From positions 435,871 through 499,870 of the forward strand of contig WBMV01000443.1 in assembly GCA_013396655.1 (NCBI GenBank): DNA of 64,000 nucleotides. Reading direction: 5' to 3'. Of the stretch, positions 38,213 through 51,162 are shown piece by piece. The notes below the pieces were generated by a model that saw only the letters and a list, made by a program, of their open reading frames with translations, was not told the DNA's origin and made no database searches. The first letter of the stretch is position 1; every line of letters begins with the position of its first letter. A program made the position numbers and the translations under genes. The DNA comes from Campylorhamphus procurvoides. Its lineage: Eukaryota > Chordata > Aves > Passeriformes > Dendrocolaptidae.

Positions 38213-39027
38213 TGTGGGGTGTAAGGAACATTTTTTTCTGTACAGCTTATACCTGGGTCTCACAGACCTTGGATGCTTACAGGGTCAGTGTGCTTGTTCA
38301 GAGGTAAACTGGTGGGAGAAATAAACCCAACTCAAGCAAGATTACAAGTCAGAGTTACAATTTACTAAAAAAATTACAATAAATGCAATGGTACAGAGAA
38401 AAATTGGTTTCATCCCACAAAAGGACAGACGTGTAACACAACACCCTGGGCACAAACAGGATGGTGTTTGTTGGCCATCATGTTGAGCACCACGAGTTTC
38501 CCCTGAGTACAAAGAAAAAGAAAAGGAAAACCTGTGGTGAGGATGAAGGTCAAAGTTCTGTTGAGAGTGGCAGTTACAATCCTGTTGAGGTTCTGGTCCT
38601 CCTCTACATCCAAAGTCCCAAACCCCAAAGATTATCTATGCACAGGTTCAAGTGGGAATTTCCAGTACCTCCCCCAGGCAGGGCTGTTCCACAAAGGGTG
38701 ATTTAACTCTCTGAGTCATGGGATATTTTTGGAGTCTTTGATGGCCCATTAGCAGACATGACCCCTCAGGCTGTGTGTGAAGGTGTTCATGCGACCCCCA
38801 GGGGGGAGTTATCACAACTGAGTCACTGGTGTGAAGACAGAAACATTCCCATGCCTTGCAGAGTTCTTTAACAGCTTGTAACCTGAGGAGTCAGGTGTGC
38901 CCTGGGCAGCTGCTGCAAATGGTCCATTATTAGCAGTTCATCAGAAAGTACAGAGAAGGTGTAGAATACACAATTTTAGTTGTACTCACACAGTGAGAAA
39001 CTGGTTCTGGCCACTGTAACTAGGACA
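38213..39027. mobile_element. Candidate solo LTR of an endogenous retrovirus
   Basis: An ~815-bp block begins 'tgtggggtgtaagg' and ends 'gtaactaggaca', giving TG...CA termini and a 3-bp terminal inversion (TGT/ACA). Inside are AATAAA signals on the plus strand near 38318 and 38378, an A-rich stretch, and G/C runs such as 'cgacccccaggggggag'. I recall similar wording ('gaccagaacctcaacagg' on the minus strand) from songbird LTRs, but cannot name a family. Flanking bases agtct/agtca form only an imperfect target duplication. No gag, pol or env sequence is present, so it would be a solo LTR. Orientation is uncertain. Confidence 0.45.
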
Positions 39028-39160
39028 GTCAGTGACTTAGTAATTCCCTGGAGTCTACATTTCCCACCCAACCCAAACCCAAATATTCAGTGAAATCAAA
39101 ATTTGCCAAGGCACACTTCATGACATTGAAACATTTTCCAGTAGAGAACTCTGAGAATTA

Positions 39161-39323
39161 TAAAACCATGGAACCATTAAGGTTGGAAAAGCCCTATAAG
39201 ACCATAGAGTTCAACTATTAACCTAACACTGCCAGGTCCACTACTAAACCATGTCCCCAAGTGCCACATCTACACATTTTTTGAACACTTCTATGGGCAG
39301 TTCTTTTGGAAATATTCTTGACC
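39161..39323 (-). mobile_element. CR1 LINE 3' end fragment
   Basis: It reads 'ggaaccattaaggttggaaa', 'ttaacctaacactgccaggt' and 'ctaaaccatgtccccaagtg', the CR1 subtype with 'attaacctaacactgccaag'. The tail is degraded and the copy is truncated near 39323. Confidence 0.85.
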
Positions 39324-42300
39324 AGTTTAAGTACATATATTGTCGTCAGATTACTGAGTATTTCCCAATCTCCTCTCTTGCTAAGTGACATAAATCCTGC
39401 CAGCTCAGACCTATGGTCTCAGCATTAAAATATTGATATCCTCATCACTGAGAGTATGTAGGTCTGTGTTAAAGTAGCTGAACGTGAGATTTTGGGCTGT
39501 GGGACAGAAGTACAGGAATCAAGTCTCCTCCCTGCTTGGCAGATAATTGCGTGGGAAGAATAAAGAATGAGCTATGGAAAGGCTATTTTATACAGGCCAA
39601 ATTTTATTCACAACTCCAATCAAATCCTTACCCTCAATACATATTTCCAGTCACCTTGAAGGCTGAGGACAGGGTGGTATGATTAGCTGTGTTTTACTTA
39701 TTTGAGTTCCTAGTGATACTGATGTTCAACAGGATCATTTAGTATGTCCCTGTTACACCTCATTTTCAACACATTTAAGTGATTCGTGATCCTGCTTGTA
39801 CAGTTACAGGATCTATGTTCATTTAAGTACAGATGAAAGAAAGTGGAAAAGTAGACATAATCTGGGATACCTTCCAGACAGCCATAGCCACTAAACTGAG
39901 GTGCCAAAATTAGGAGTGCAGCCACTGCTCCTGCTCTGATGATTCAGAAATCAGATGGACTGTCTTCCCTTTCTTTACTTCTCTAATTGAAAAAGTGAAT
40001 TCTGGCTAAATATCTCCAAATAGCTGCTATTCAAACCAAAAGAACACCAGAGAGGGCAGCTGTTGGCATGTACTTGGAAGAATTTGCTCATGAAAACTAG
40101 GTTCCTGACTTCTCTCTAGGACCACCTCAATACCTCAACAATTCCTCCAAACAAGTTTAATGTACATACTTTTGCTTTCACCTTTCTTTAATTTCATCAC
40201 CCTAGAACAAATCCATCAAGCATGAAGCACGATTTCAATAGTAAAACAAATAAAAATACAATTGGAAGTCAGACATTCTGTTGGATATATTATTAATTTA
40301 GGTAAATCGATAGGCAAAGAGGCCAAGCAAAAAAGTAGGTCTAGTCAGAGTGATGCATCCTGCTGAAGATGGAGACAGGCAATGAAGAAATCACAGCAAA
40401 CCAAAATATCATTGATTGGTGACAAAAGAGCCTCATACCTCTATAAAGAATTCTTGTTTTCCTGGGGTTTATTTCCTGGAAGGTTTAGCAAAATATAATC
40501 CTTCACCCTGAGCGTATGAACGTTTCCATGCAATCATTGTTGCCTTTCTTTTTCCACTCAGTCCTTTTACTGAAATAGATTGAACCTGATGAGTGGAAAG
40601 CACAATTTTAAAACCTTTATTTATTTTTTTTCACCACACTCAGCAATAAAAGGATGCTGGGGAGGTAATCTGTGTGTCTGAGGTTATAAAGAGCTGAAAT
40701 ATCATTTATAGCAGCACTTAAATCATCTGGAGATTGCAGAAGGAAAAGGATAAATCTACACAGCTACAATGGAAGGAAAAAGAACAAATCCTACCTCTAC
40801 TACCATGTGCCCTTCACAAAATGGACAGACTCGCTGTGTCTGAGCCAAATAATTGATCCCACTCACATTCTTAGTCACAATTTTCATCAAATTCTCTTTT
40901 CCGAACTGATGATATAAGAGGAATGATTGCTGGACAAAATATGAAAGTCATGCATGATGCCAATAGCCACAGCTTTGCAGTTTTCTCCCTGAAAACCCAA
41001 ACACTTGGTCTGTTTTGCAACTCTTCCTCTAGAAAGAAGAACATGAACCTTGCTTGGAGTGCCAGGATTGGTTTCCACTGGCCCTGGAAACATGACTGTA
41101 TATTGAAAATTGGTTGGAAATGTTGTGACTTCCAAAGGAAATTCTGCTTTCTAAAACTGAGTTTATTCTTTTTCAAAATTTCTTCAGTCCCCAGATGGAT
41201 TTTTATTGTGAAAGGTAAAACCCAGTCAAGACCACTAGACAGGAACTATGTGATCAGCTGGAAGAAATAACTATTTTAATATCTGGAATTCATTTTTCAT
41301 CCTTAAAAACCTTGGAAGGTCCCCATGTGAAAACAAAAAAAGGAATTATGAGATTTCTATTGAAGGGAATTTTTTTTCAGTTTGTTCTCTTTGCAAACGC
41401 ATGATGGCCCATGAGGTGTTACTCACCCCATCTGAATATAGTCCAAAGTTGGAGTTTTGTCTCCCCAGACTCTATGTAAACTCATAAGTATAAGTGAATG
41501 GCTGTGTCAGAAGGGATTTCAGAGCAGAAGTTTGTAGCAAGACCAGGTAAATAAGTCTATAATCAGATAAATGTCCATTAGAAATGTGTTACCCCTTGTG
41601 CCCAGAAACCATGAAGAAAAGGGGGAAAGAAGTAAGTGGATAAGTGTCAAATTCTGGTTTTGCCGTACAGGTTTAACACTGCTGGTGGCACTTAACAGAG
41701 AAAGGTGTCTAAGCAGCCCTTACCACCAAGGAATGAATAGGATTGAAAAGACCAGAGGATGAGGATTAATCCTAGGAGTTCAACTCTCCATGGTGATTGA
41801 GGCTCTTAGATCAAAAAGGGTAATGTGACAGGTCAAGGGAAAGAAAGGTGAAGTAGATGTGGAAAGGCAACAAGCAAGAAAATAAATTTGGCTGATTTCT
41901 GTAGTGTGCAATTCACATCCCGGTATAAATACAGGCTAACAGCTCCTGCCCCTCGAAGAATGTTAAGAAGACAGTAAGGAAGAAATATATGGTCAGCAGT
42001 ACTTCAAAGTGCTTACTCAGAAGTACAAAGTAAATCTGTAGCAGAACATGAATTTGAATCCACAGCCTTGAACAAGTGCGTCTACATTGTGTAACATCCT
42101 TAAAAAGCACATTTCAGTCAGGCTTGAGGTCAGACATGAGGAGTATTCTTTTATCAGCATTCAAGAACTGCTACTAAAAAACGTATTTATTACAGACCTG
42201 CAAAAGCACCGAGTTAGCTATTAAAATTTGGTAATTCAAGAAAGTGGGATGTTGAGAAAAGGGTCATTCTCCTTCACACCAAAGGGATCATTTCTCATTC

Positions 42301-43782
42301 TTGAATAGACATAAAAGTTTATCTGGATGCATAAATACCAAACAATTTTATTCACAAAAGAAAAATTGACTAGAAATTCCTGTATGAAGCTGTTATAGTC
42401 AGCTGCATAACCTGCCATCTGAGTCTTAAAACAACACCACTCCAAACCTGATTTTTTTTCTCTTAAATGGTAAAACCACTGTTGTAGAAAAGAAATACAC
42501 AGTTGGGCAATTTGTTCTCTTGCTACATGTATTTAGGCTACAAAATAGTCAGTGGCACTTAGACATTAGAAAGACTCCAGAGGAAGTTAATACAGATGAT
42601 TAGCCCTAAAGGGGCTGTAAGATGATGAGAAGCCGAGTGAATTAAATTTATTTCCCTTAGTGTGAATCTGTGGAGTTATGTTGAGGTTTACAACATTTGT
42701 GTTCAGAGATCTCACTGCATCTGTATAACGGGAGGGATGTAGGCGGGTTAGTTTGGATGGACAGTAAATTGCAGGAGGGAGGGAGAAGAGGATAGATGAG
42801 GTCTTTTCATTCCATTTTTCTTTTTTGCTGCTAGCTGATTAGGGAAAGCAAGGGCATCTAGGATTCTGCATTTGAAAGGCTGCTAGATGACTGCAAGAAA
42901 CATTAGGCTGCTTGAAAATGTCAGCACTTTACACTTTATGTAGGACTGAGCTGATTGCTATGGTGAAGAGAACATAAGTGATTCAAAGGTGAACCAGAGG
43001 TCTCTGTGTTAGAGATGTGAATGTGTGCAGGATGGGGGAAGGGAGCCTGGGTCCACAAAACACTGGAATTCTGTCTTATCTCTAAGCAGAGTCAATAATG
43101 ATTTGATATATATTTCATTTTTGTATGAATTAGTAACTTGTCGGTGAAAATGCCTTTCATATGGTATGAGATCTGAAAAGGGAGATAAGACAATCAGCAG
43201 CTTCTTTCTGCAACATCCTTATCTGTGAAAGAATCTGTCTAAAGAGCAAAAATGGGTCTTCCTTCAGGAGAAGGAAGGGAAGCTGTGACTTAGCTAACTC
43301 ATGGCAACAAACACAGAGTCAAATGCTGATGCAGGACAATCTGTTTTCCCATCCTGGACATTAACGGGTTAATAATCATCCTGATGTTTTCTCGAGATTT
43401 GTCCTGATGAAGCACAATGAGCTATTTTTTTTTTCCTTGGATTTTACAATAGGCAGGACTTATCCTAGTTCACTGCAATATTTTCAGACACCAGATTCTA
43501 ATTAACTGGGGTCTCACTACAGAGCTTGCCTATTGAAATAGGAACTATCCTGCTTGTCCCAGAAAAACACCTTAGGATACATTGCACTGCCTTTTGAAGT
43601 GCTTTTCTTAATGATTGCAACCAAATAGACAACAAAATTTTATCACTTGACATTTAGTGGGAAAAATCCCACCTGTGGGAAACAGTATGTGCTTTCCTTG
43701 TGTAGATTTACTAAATGCATAATAACATCTTTAAAATAATGAGCTCCCAACTGGGATGTGCTATGTGACTTTATTTTTCAGA
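39324..43782. other. Unassigned non-coding DNA, about 4.5 kb
   Basis: No transposon or exon was recognised. A 115-codon plus frame and a 101-codon minus frame overlap each other at 40871-41270 without a recognisable domain, as expected by chance. Confidence 0.45.
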
Positions 43783-43848
43783 AATCATATAATGGTATGT
43801 GTTAGAAGGAACCTGAAAGGTCAATCTTACTTCCAAACCCCCAGCAGG
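43783..43848 (-). mobile_element. Short CR1 LINE 3' end remnant
   Basis: The stretch 'aatcatataatggtatgtg' is followed by 'agaaggaacctgaaaggtca' and 'ccaaacccccagcaggtg'. This matches a degraded reverse-oriented CR1 tail. Only about 65 bases are recognisable. Confidence 0.6.
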
Positions 43849-46800
43849 TGAAAGAACCTGTATTTGACCTGTATTGGCAGCTAGAAAAAGAAAAGACAAG
43901 GGACATACTCTGAAAAAAAAAATAGTCTTTTCATCTGATGCATTGTTTACAGAAGTCTTGGTCAACATACTATTTGGCTTTAGTTCCACCTTTCTGAAAA
44001 TGATACGTTTTTAAAATGTTTTAAAAACAGAGGGCTAAAATAAAGCACAATGTGGGGCACATCCATTAAAAATTTCACTATGCTGGAGACTATAGCCTTG
44101 TCAGAAAGGAAACAGGATCATAATTTAATAATTGTAATTATTCTCTCCCTTTTTCTCAGATCATTGCCTCTCACAGGACACAAGTAAAAGGTTTTTGAGA
44201 CCTATATGCTGCCTAGATTTCCATCACCCAGAGGGGCAGGCCACTTCATGAAAACTCTTAGTGTAAAGGATGCTCAGTGTCTCTGCTTGTCCCAGGAATG
44301 GATTGTACTCTCCACTCCTCGTTTCTCACCACATGGTTGGATGGTGTTGCCTGCCCTGATTATGTGTCTGGCTGAGACATAAGCCTTGATCATGACACTA
44401 CACTATGAAATGGCTTCTCTGTAAGGAAAGGGGGCTGGGGAGGGCTGGGGGATCAGTACAGGGTTTCCCTGCAAAGCAGATGAGTCACAGAGTACAGACA
44501 TATCCAAGTTCCCAGCAGTCAGGTCTTAGAAAGCTTCGTGGAGGAAGGGCTGATGGAACAAGACCTGGAGAATCCAGCCAGTGCAGTCACCTCCTGGTCA
44601 GGTGTGCTCATTGAAGACATTTAGGTTAACATTTTGAGATTTATTTCAGGCAGCATTGTGAACCAGTGGTACTTACTGCTCAGCCTGCACCAGACTGTCA
44701 CCTCAGTTCCAGTGTACTGCAGGAAAAGGGCTTACAATAGGATAGGTCTTTCCAGTTGTGAGCTAGTAAACTTCACAGCACTGAACCAGCATCTGTGGAC
44801 TCACTAACCTGGATCATTTTTGCTTTAAGGATTCCAGTGAAAATTCTTTGAGGATTTAGGAGGAAAAAAAAGAAAAATTAAAAGAGAAGCTGCTCTGGCT
44901 TCTCTCACTGAAAGTCAGTGAGATTCCCTCCATAGCAGGTTCCTCTTCACTGTGCCATCTAGGCTGGGGCAGGTACATGGGGATGGTATTAGAAACTTTT
45001 TGTGTAAGTACTAAGAGTTACTCAATACAGGAAAAAAATCTACCGTGTAGGGAATTGAGCCCTGCCGAAGTACATGGGTCACTCCCACAGTCTCTGCTGT
45101 GTAGCACGCAAGGACAGCAGCAGCAAGTACAGGGTAGCTGAGCACATGAGAGACCATCAAAGAGAGAGCTTTTAAAAAGTCTTTTCGAGATGAATTTACT
45201 ACTCAGATCTCCAGGGCATTAACTGGTTCCACTTTTACTGTTTCCCATCAACTAACCATCTGCAGGCAACACCTTTTAACAACTTGCTGTAATACATTTA
45301 CTGGACATTTTGTCATTGTAGTATATTTGAGATATCAAAAAACAGCTGGTAGAGGGCCATAAACAAAGATTTTATTACATATTGTTTATCATCACTTTAG
45401 TTTTGGAAGGCTAACCAAGAACATTAATGCACAGCAACGTTGAGATGCATCTTTATGGTTGCCAGGAAGGCTAAAGGTTACTTCACTAATAATATGCAAA
45501 TGGAGCCTTTACTGCATATAATGAATAATCACTTTAGATTAAAGACAGAAATTTCCTTTAGTAGTGCTTGCAATAAAACCTTTTTGCATGAATTTAATAA
45601 TTAATTTAAAGAATTATCACTTCACTGAGCCTGAATACATTATTTATTAAATGTAATTGAAGTATTTATTAGGTGAGTAATAAATGATGGACAACAGCAA
45701 TGGGTGGTTTCACTGTTTATAAAATAGCCTCAGCCTGTGTTTACAAGCCGGGATGGTCGTATTCCTGCATTGTTATAACACATAAATTATCTTCAGAAAA
45801 ACAGACATAATTGCCTGCATTACTTGCTGGATTTTCCTTACTATTTAGTTCTTCCCCTTGGATGTAACAACAGAGGAGTCAGAATACTGTCACCATAGAC
45901 TACATTACACTGGCAGTCTACACCTTATTTATGTATGATCTTTTTTCTGAATTTAGACTCAATAAAATTTAGGTTGCTGGCATGTCTGTCCAGCATTTGA
46001 CAGTCTCAGCCTACACATAAAGTCAGAGCAACTGGTAACAAGTAATTTACACATCAGAGTCTTCAGATGAGAGTAGCACTGACTTACATTGACAGTAACA
46101 ACAGTAGAGCTACTGAACAGTTTCAGTTTAAAATGAATTCATTAGAATATAATGAATTTAATAGCAGTGGGATAAACAACCAGATCAGCAATACCAGCTG
46201 CCTTTTTATGTTTCTGGAAGAGTTTAAGATATTGTCACTGGTTAAACTGCTTAAAAACAGCAAGGCTGAAGTTGGTCCAAAAGTCTGCAAGCAGCATCAT
46301 GGGGCTTAGGAAGCCAAGGAAGCTCCCTGTGGTGGTACCTATTCCATTTTCTGTGTGTCATTGGGTCTAGAAGGCCAAGCTGACAATTTTGATATTAATT
46401 GTTACTAAATAAATTAATTAGTAAAGATATTTTATTTTCCTCCTCATCCAATAGTCTGAAATCAAGTTGTAGCACTATTGTATAAACAATAGTAGTGATT
46501 TTTGGAGATATTCTTTGTGGGGGGGAAAAAAATAAGAAATTGTAGCATTTCTTTCATCAATGCTGCCCAAAAAGTTTAAGTTTAATGTGGAAAGGTATTT
46601 TATTTCTGGGATGGGTTTTTTTTGTTCTAAAGAATGCTGAAGTGTTTCACTTGTAATAAAATATGTAGTTTCCATACTAGTGTTGGTGGAAAAACCTTGA
46701 CTCCTTGATGTACTCACAAAGGACAGTATTTGCCATATGAAAGACCTGTGTGTGTGTTCTGCTCTGAATATATTCCACCTGCTTGTCCCAACACCTTTCC

Positions 46801-47303
46801 AGATCATCAAGAAACAAGTGAAAATGTGATCTTAGCTGAAATGCATTTTTTTAGGTGCACTCAGCTTCCTCTCTCCAGTCTAGACACAAAACCCACCACT
46901 AGAAGAAGTAGGAGGATCCCATAAATACTTAAAACCTGGTGGGACCAATTTGAAACCAAGAGTTCTGGCAAGAAACTCCAAGGTTTACTAGGAAGGGAGG
47001 TTTTCCAAATGTATAATATAGCACAGCAAAAGAGATTGGAAAAGTGTTTCTTTAATGACAAAAGGCCATCTAAGGCATAGAATATTTTCTTACATTTAAA
47101 ACTATATGACACTGACTCATAATTCAACTTATTTTCCTTCAACAAGTATGAAGGAAAAAAATAAGATGGCATAACATATTGCCAACCCAGAATTTTAACA
47201 ATACCATGAATCATTCATGGATCAATTTATCTTAGATTAAGTGAAAGCCCCAAATTGTTTTCTTAAAACTTCCCTGTCAAAGTTTGCCCATCATATAGTT
47301 GTA
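43849..47303. other. Unassigned non-coding DNA with an AT-rich candidate conserved block
   Basis: No exon or transposon was recognised. The block 45290-45960 is AT-rich with homeodomain-type motifs and is listed separately. Open frames are 117 codons or shorter. Confidence 0.45.
45290..45960. promoter_or_regulatory. Candidate conserved non-coding element (POU/homeodomain motif-rich)
   Basis: About 670 bases of AT-rich, repeat-free sequence. A POU octamer ATGCAAAT lies at 45494-45501, with many TAAT cores ('ttaataattaatttaaag', 'gcatataatgaataatcac', 'attatttattaaatg'). The composition resembles developmental enhancers in bird gene deserts. It is a composition-based guess without any alignment. 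Confidence 0.25.
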
Positions 47304-47346
47304 AATCATAGAATAGCCTGGGTTGGAAGGGACACACAAGGGACCC
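47304..47346 (-). mobile_element. Short CR1 LINE 3' end remnant
   Basis: The stretch 'aatcatagaatagcctgggt' then tggaagggacacacaaggga matches the CR1 subtype beginning 'aatcatagaatatcctgag' in reverse. It stops about 45 bases before another CR1 tail in the same orientation. Confidence 0.7.
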
Positions 47347-47390
47347 ACGAGCTGTCACACATAACAGTAAGTTACCAAATTTGAACTGGG

Positions 47391-47603
47391 CATCGTAGAA
47401 TTGTTAAGATTGGAAGAGACCTCTAAGATCATTTAGTCCAACCATTAATCTAGCACTGCAAAGTCCACCATGAAATCATGTCCCCAGGTGTCACATCCAC
47501 ATGATCTTTTTCCAGGGATGGTGATTCCACCATTTCTGTGTGCAGCTTGTTCCAGTGTTTGATCACCCCTTCACTGAGTAATTTTTTCATAATATCCAAT
47601 CTA
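47391..47603 (-). mobile_element. CR1 LINE 3' end fragment
   Basis: It reads 'catcgtagaattgttaagat', 'gacctctaagatcatttagt', 'ttaatctagcactgcaaagt', 'ccagggatggtgattccacc' and 'ttgttccagtgtttgatcac'. It ends in 'cataatatccaatct', 5'-truncated, about 210 bp. It is a different subtype from the remnant immediately upstream, so two insertions are present. Confidence 0.9.
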
Positions 47604-49189
47604 GGATGGTGCACTGCAGAGATTTAGGAACTTGGTCCTGTCCTCTTAACAATGGAAAGGTTCTTTGATCACTTTATAGGCAATAAGACACAGAAAACAT
47701 ATATTCTGTGAGAACCCATCCAGCCTTGCGGACATGTACGTGCCAAGATCTGGTGCTTAGAAGTTAAAATTGGAAGTGATCACTAGGGAAAATAGCAGAG
47801 ATGTGACTTCCTGCTCTTGCACACTCTTAAAGTTGCTATGTAAAGACTGAACATCTTCATATCAGTTATTTGTATTGTTGAAGAACTTCTCTGGTGTCTC
47901 TATGGTTGCATCCAAAAAAATAATTTTGTGGTATCCAAATGGAGACCCGATGAATGTCTTAGTAATTGGTTTTGGTGCTGCAGTCTGTGATGCTCCTGTC
48001 ATTTTCTCTGATGATTCTTAAGGATGAGGAAGCTCAGTTCTCTCAAAAACTCGAATTTTTTCTGCTAGAGTTTTTCCATACCATTTTTTTGTTGTTATCA
48101 TTTTACTGTGCTAGATTGAGGCATTTAATTACAAAAGGGTTAAATAACTCCTTCAGAGTTAATTGCCTTTATCTTCAAAAGTTTGCTAGGTATTGTGTAT
48201 AAAGAAGTCTCTTTCCCTTCCCCAGTCCTCTGGAAAGCTGACAAATACAGGGCAGAGTGCTAGGTAAACATTTCTCCCCGTTTTCACTGCAAAACCTTTC
48301 AACCAGCTTAATTGATTCTCCCACTTGACTGTGTAGTACAAGAGTTTGATGTGGTAAGTTTATACTTGTCTATAAAAGTGAAAAAGTGATATACAAGAGA
48401 CATTTGTGACTTGTGGTCCATTATCATGATTATTAACTTCTCTGAAGTCCTATAATGAACAATCTGTCATTTACAAGCCAGTAGTACATCATCACTTAAT
48501 AGGCTGAATATTTCTGTATTTCTAGAAAGCTAGGTAACAATCCATTAAGCAGCCTGTGCCTCCATAACAGATCTTTACTGGTCTTGGACAGAGGGCTAAC
48601 ATGAATCCCTTGAGCTTTCTGTATGTGTTTTGAATTCTGTTTGTTGTAATAAAGTGTCCTCATGCACTGGAAATCTTGGCACAGGAGCTCGTGTCCAGCT
48701 CACTTGTGTATTTATGTGTCACAGATGCCTGCCATGCCTATCTGCTGTCATCCTCTGGCACATTACTGTAATTTATTGTCTGGAAAATTCATCTCTGCTT
48801 GTGTGTCTGAACTGGTGTTTTCATCTGTTTGTCTGAAGATTACTTTTGAGAGTTGTCTCAGATGGCTTTGAGCTATATGTTTGACTTTTCAGTGACATCG
48901 TGTTGTTGAAAACTCTAGTACCTGAGCCAAATTTGCTTTAATTCCTTGCTGTTGCACCTTCTTATGCTGATTATCTATAGGTACTCCTGAAAACATTCCT
49001 GCTTTGAGAAACATCCTACCAGGCCGGATTTTTTCCATTCTGTGCCCATTTTCAGAAGTTCAGCTGATCTGATATATTGGAGGCTGGAAAGAGGTTTTCA
49101 CCCGTTTGAATTTGTTACTCTTGGCCAAATTTTAAAGATATTTCATAACTAGAGAAAAAGTGAACACTTTGAGCACTTTATGTATCAGA

Positions 49190-49420
49190 GGGAAGTTTTC
49201 ATATGCAAATCATATGAACAAAAGCTTTTTATTAAAGGTGCATTTTTAAATAATTTACAATGGCTACAAAATTATTTATAGTCAGCAATCTGATTGTTAC
49301 TAAGTCAAACAAATAAATGGATGATATAGTGGAGACAACATCTTTTATTGATGTGTTTATCCCCATCTTTATCAGATGTCACTTCTGTCAGCAGCAAGCT
49401 TAAAATATCTAGCAATCATT
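49190..49420. promoter_or_regulatory. Candidate conserved non-coding element with POU octamer
   Basis: AT-rich, repeat-free sequence with ATGCAAAT at 49203-49210 and a nearby 'catatg' E-box. It also has several homeodomain-like cores (tttattaaa, taatttac, attattta) and GATA-type 'ttatcagat'. It is proposed only from motif density. Confidence 0.22.
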
Positions 49421-51104
49421 TCTGAATCTTTTAGCACTGTTTTATATTAGCACCTTTCAAAAAATATTGACCTATTCATAATGTTCATTTTTTATAGTCC
49501 AATAAATGCTTCTAAAATCATCTACACTTCTTCCTCTGGGATATTTATAGGGAAACTTATACCAGTGTGTCAAACTCTGTGACAGACTTTTCCTTAAAGC
49601 AGACATAACAATGTGGTTTTGTCATGTAAACTCACACTCAGTAAATAAGAATTCCAGTTATCAATTTTAACTTCAGACTGCCATTAATTCTTTAATGCAT
49701 ACTCAGAGTGATCAAACTCCATTAATAATCCCAGCTACAAAAGGTGTATCTGCTGTCTATGGTTTTGTGTCTGGAAAAGTACCAATCAGTTGCTTTGGGT
49801 AATGGGAAAACTTCCCTTTCAGGGGGATTTTTAAGAAGTTTTTATGCTACATACATACATGTATTTAAATCACGCACAAATGTTGGGAATGTATAAGAGT
49901 AGACTCAAGTACATATGACACACATGTGTACTTCCTGATAATTTCCTCTATTTATATGCAGCTGTGTCTAAATAGCCCCAAGCAAAAATACATTCAAAGA
50001 CTACTCAATAGTTATGAAGAAAGCTTTAATAATCATGGTTCTTAAATTAAAGTGCTAGGATATGATGCACAGTTTACAGCAATAGAGTTGAGCAAAAATA
50101 TCACCCCACAAAGTACAGTGTAAATAAAATGATTAGCAACCTCCCAGCCTCAAAATAAAAAATGACAACAACCTCGATTCATAAAACAAGCAGGCCTCCT
50201 TTGGCTCCAAAATAAATACCAGCTTGTCAGACTGTTTGACTATACGAAGCACCTGGCGTGCTCTTGATACTCTCCAGGTTGTAAATTATAATGAGAAAAT
50301 TTCACAGACCTGAGCTCAGTGACCCATGTGGTTCTCTTCATCTCTGTGTTCCTGTGATTAAGTATTCAAACAAGATCTACAGAACCTGGTCTAACTGATC
50401 TGCTTATCTTCAGATGCTCAGGAATACCTCTCCATCTGTTTTCCATGTATCCATCCCGGTGGCACCTGGGATAATTAAGCATTAAAAGTGCAGGCAGGAC
50501 TTCAGTCAGCCTGTTTGAGCTGTTGCAACCTGAGCTTTGCTTCAGACCCAAACCTTTAGATGTACGTAGGGGTGGGCTTCTGCCTTTAATAAAGCTCCTG
50601 TCTTTGCCTGATTTTCAGATGCTGAACCACTTTAAGGTTCTGAAGTGCAGTGGAGATGATCTACATCCAGGAGGTTTCAAAGGCTTGACCAGGGCACCAG
50701 CCAGGTCTTGAGAGGGTTTCTTTGTTAGGAGCCTCTGATTTAGGCTCCAGTTAGGTGTCCAGACACGCTGTATCCCCAAAACAATTGAAAGGCAGATGTC
50801 TAAACAGCAGCAAAAAAACCATTGTTTTTGTTATTGTGAAAGACATCTCCCAATTTCCATTCTCTTTCATAGACTCAACATTATCTCTTGGCAAAGCAGG
50901 TACACACAGAATACCCAACCAAAAGGCAGTGCAGGAGGTTGCCACATGAGAACCACTCAGCTGAGAAGAGCTTTACAACTGGGTTTTTGCTTTTTTTCCT
51001 TACAATTCTGAAAAGATATTTGTTAAAGAGTATTTATTGTCTATTGAATATGGTATTTTTCACCTGCTTTATTAAAGATGTCTTTCTTATTCTACCTCTA
51101 TTTG

Positions 51105-51162
51105 TTCACATTCCACTGTTCTTTCTCTTTTTCTTCACATTCCACTGCTCTTTTTCTTTTTT
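51105..51162. repeat. 29-bp tandem duplication in a pyrimidine tract
   Basis: Two copies of a unit starting 'ttcacattccactg' (51105 and 51134), each followed by a T/C-rich stretch. A purine-rich stretch at 51208-51236 could pair with it imperfectly. Confidence 0.8.

Noticed and set aside
46861..47214. 117-codon minus-strand frame with hydrophobic stretches
   Set aside because: AT-rich DNA read on this strand gives F/L/Y-rich peptides. No membrane-protein family was recognised and flanks show no exon signals.
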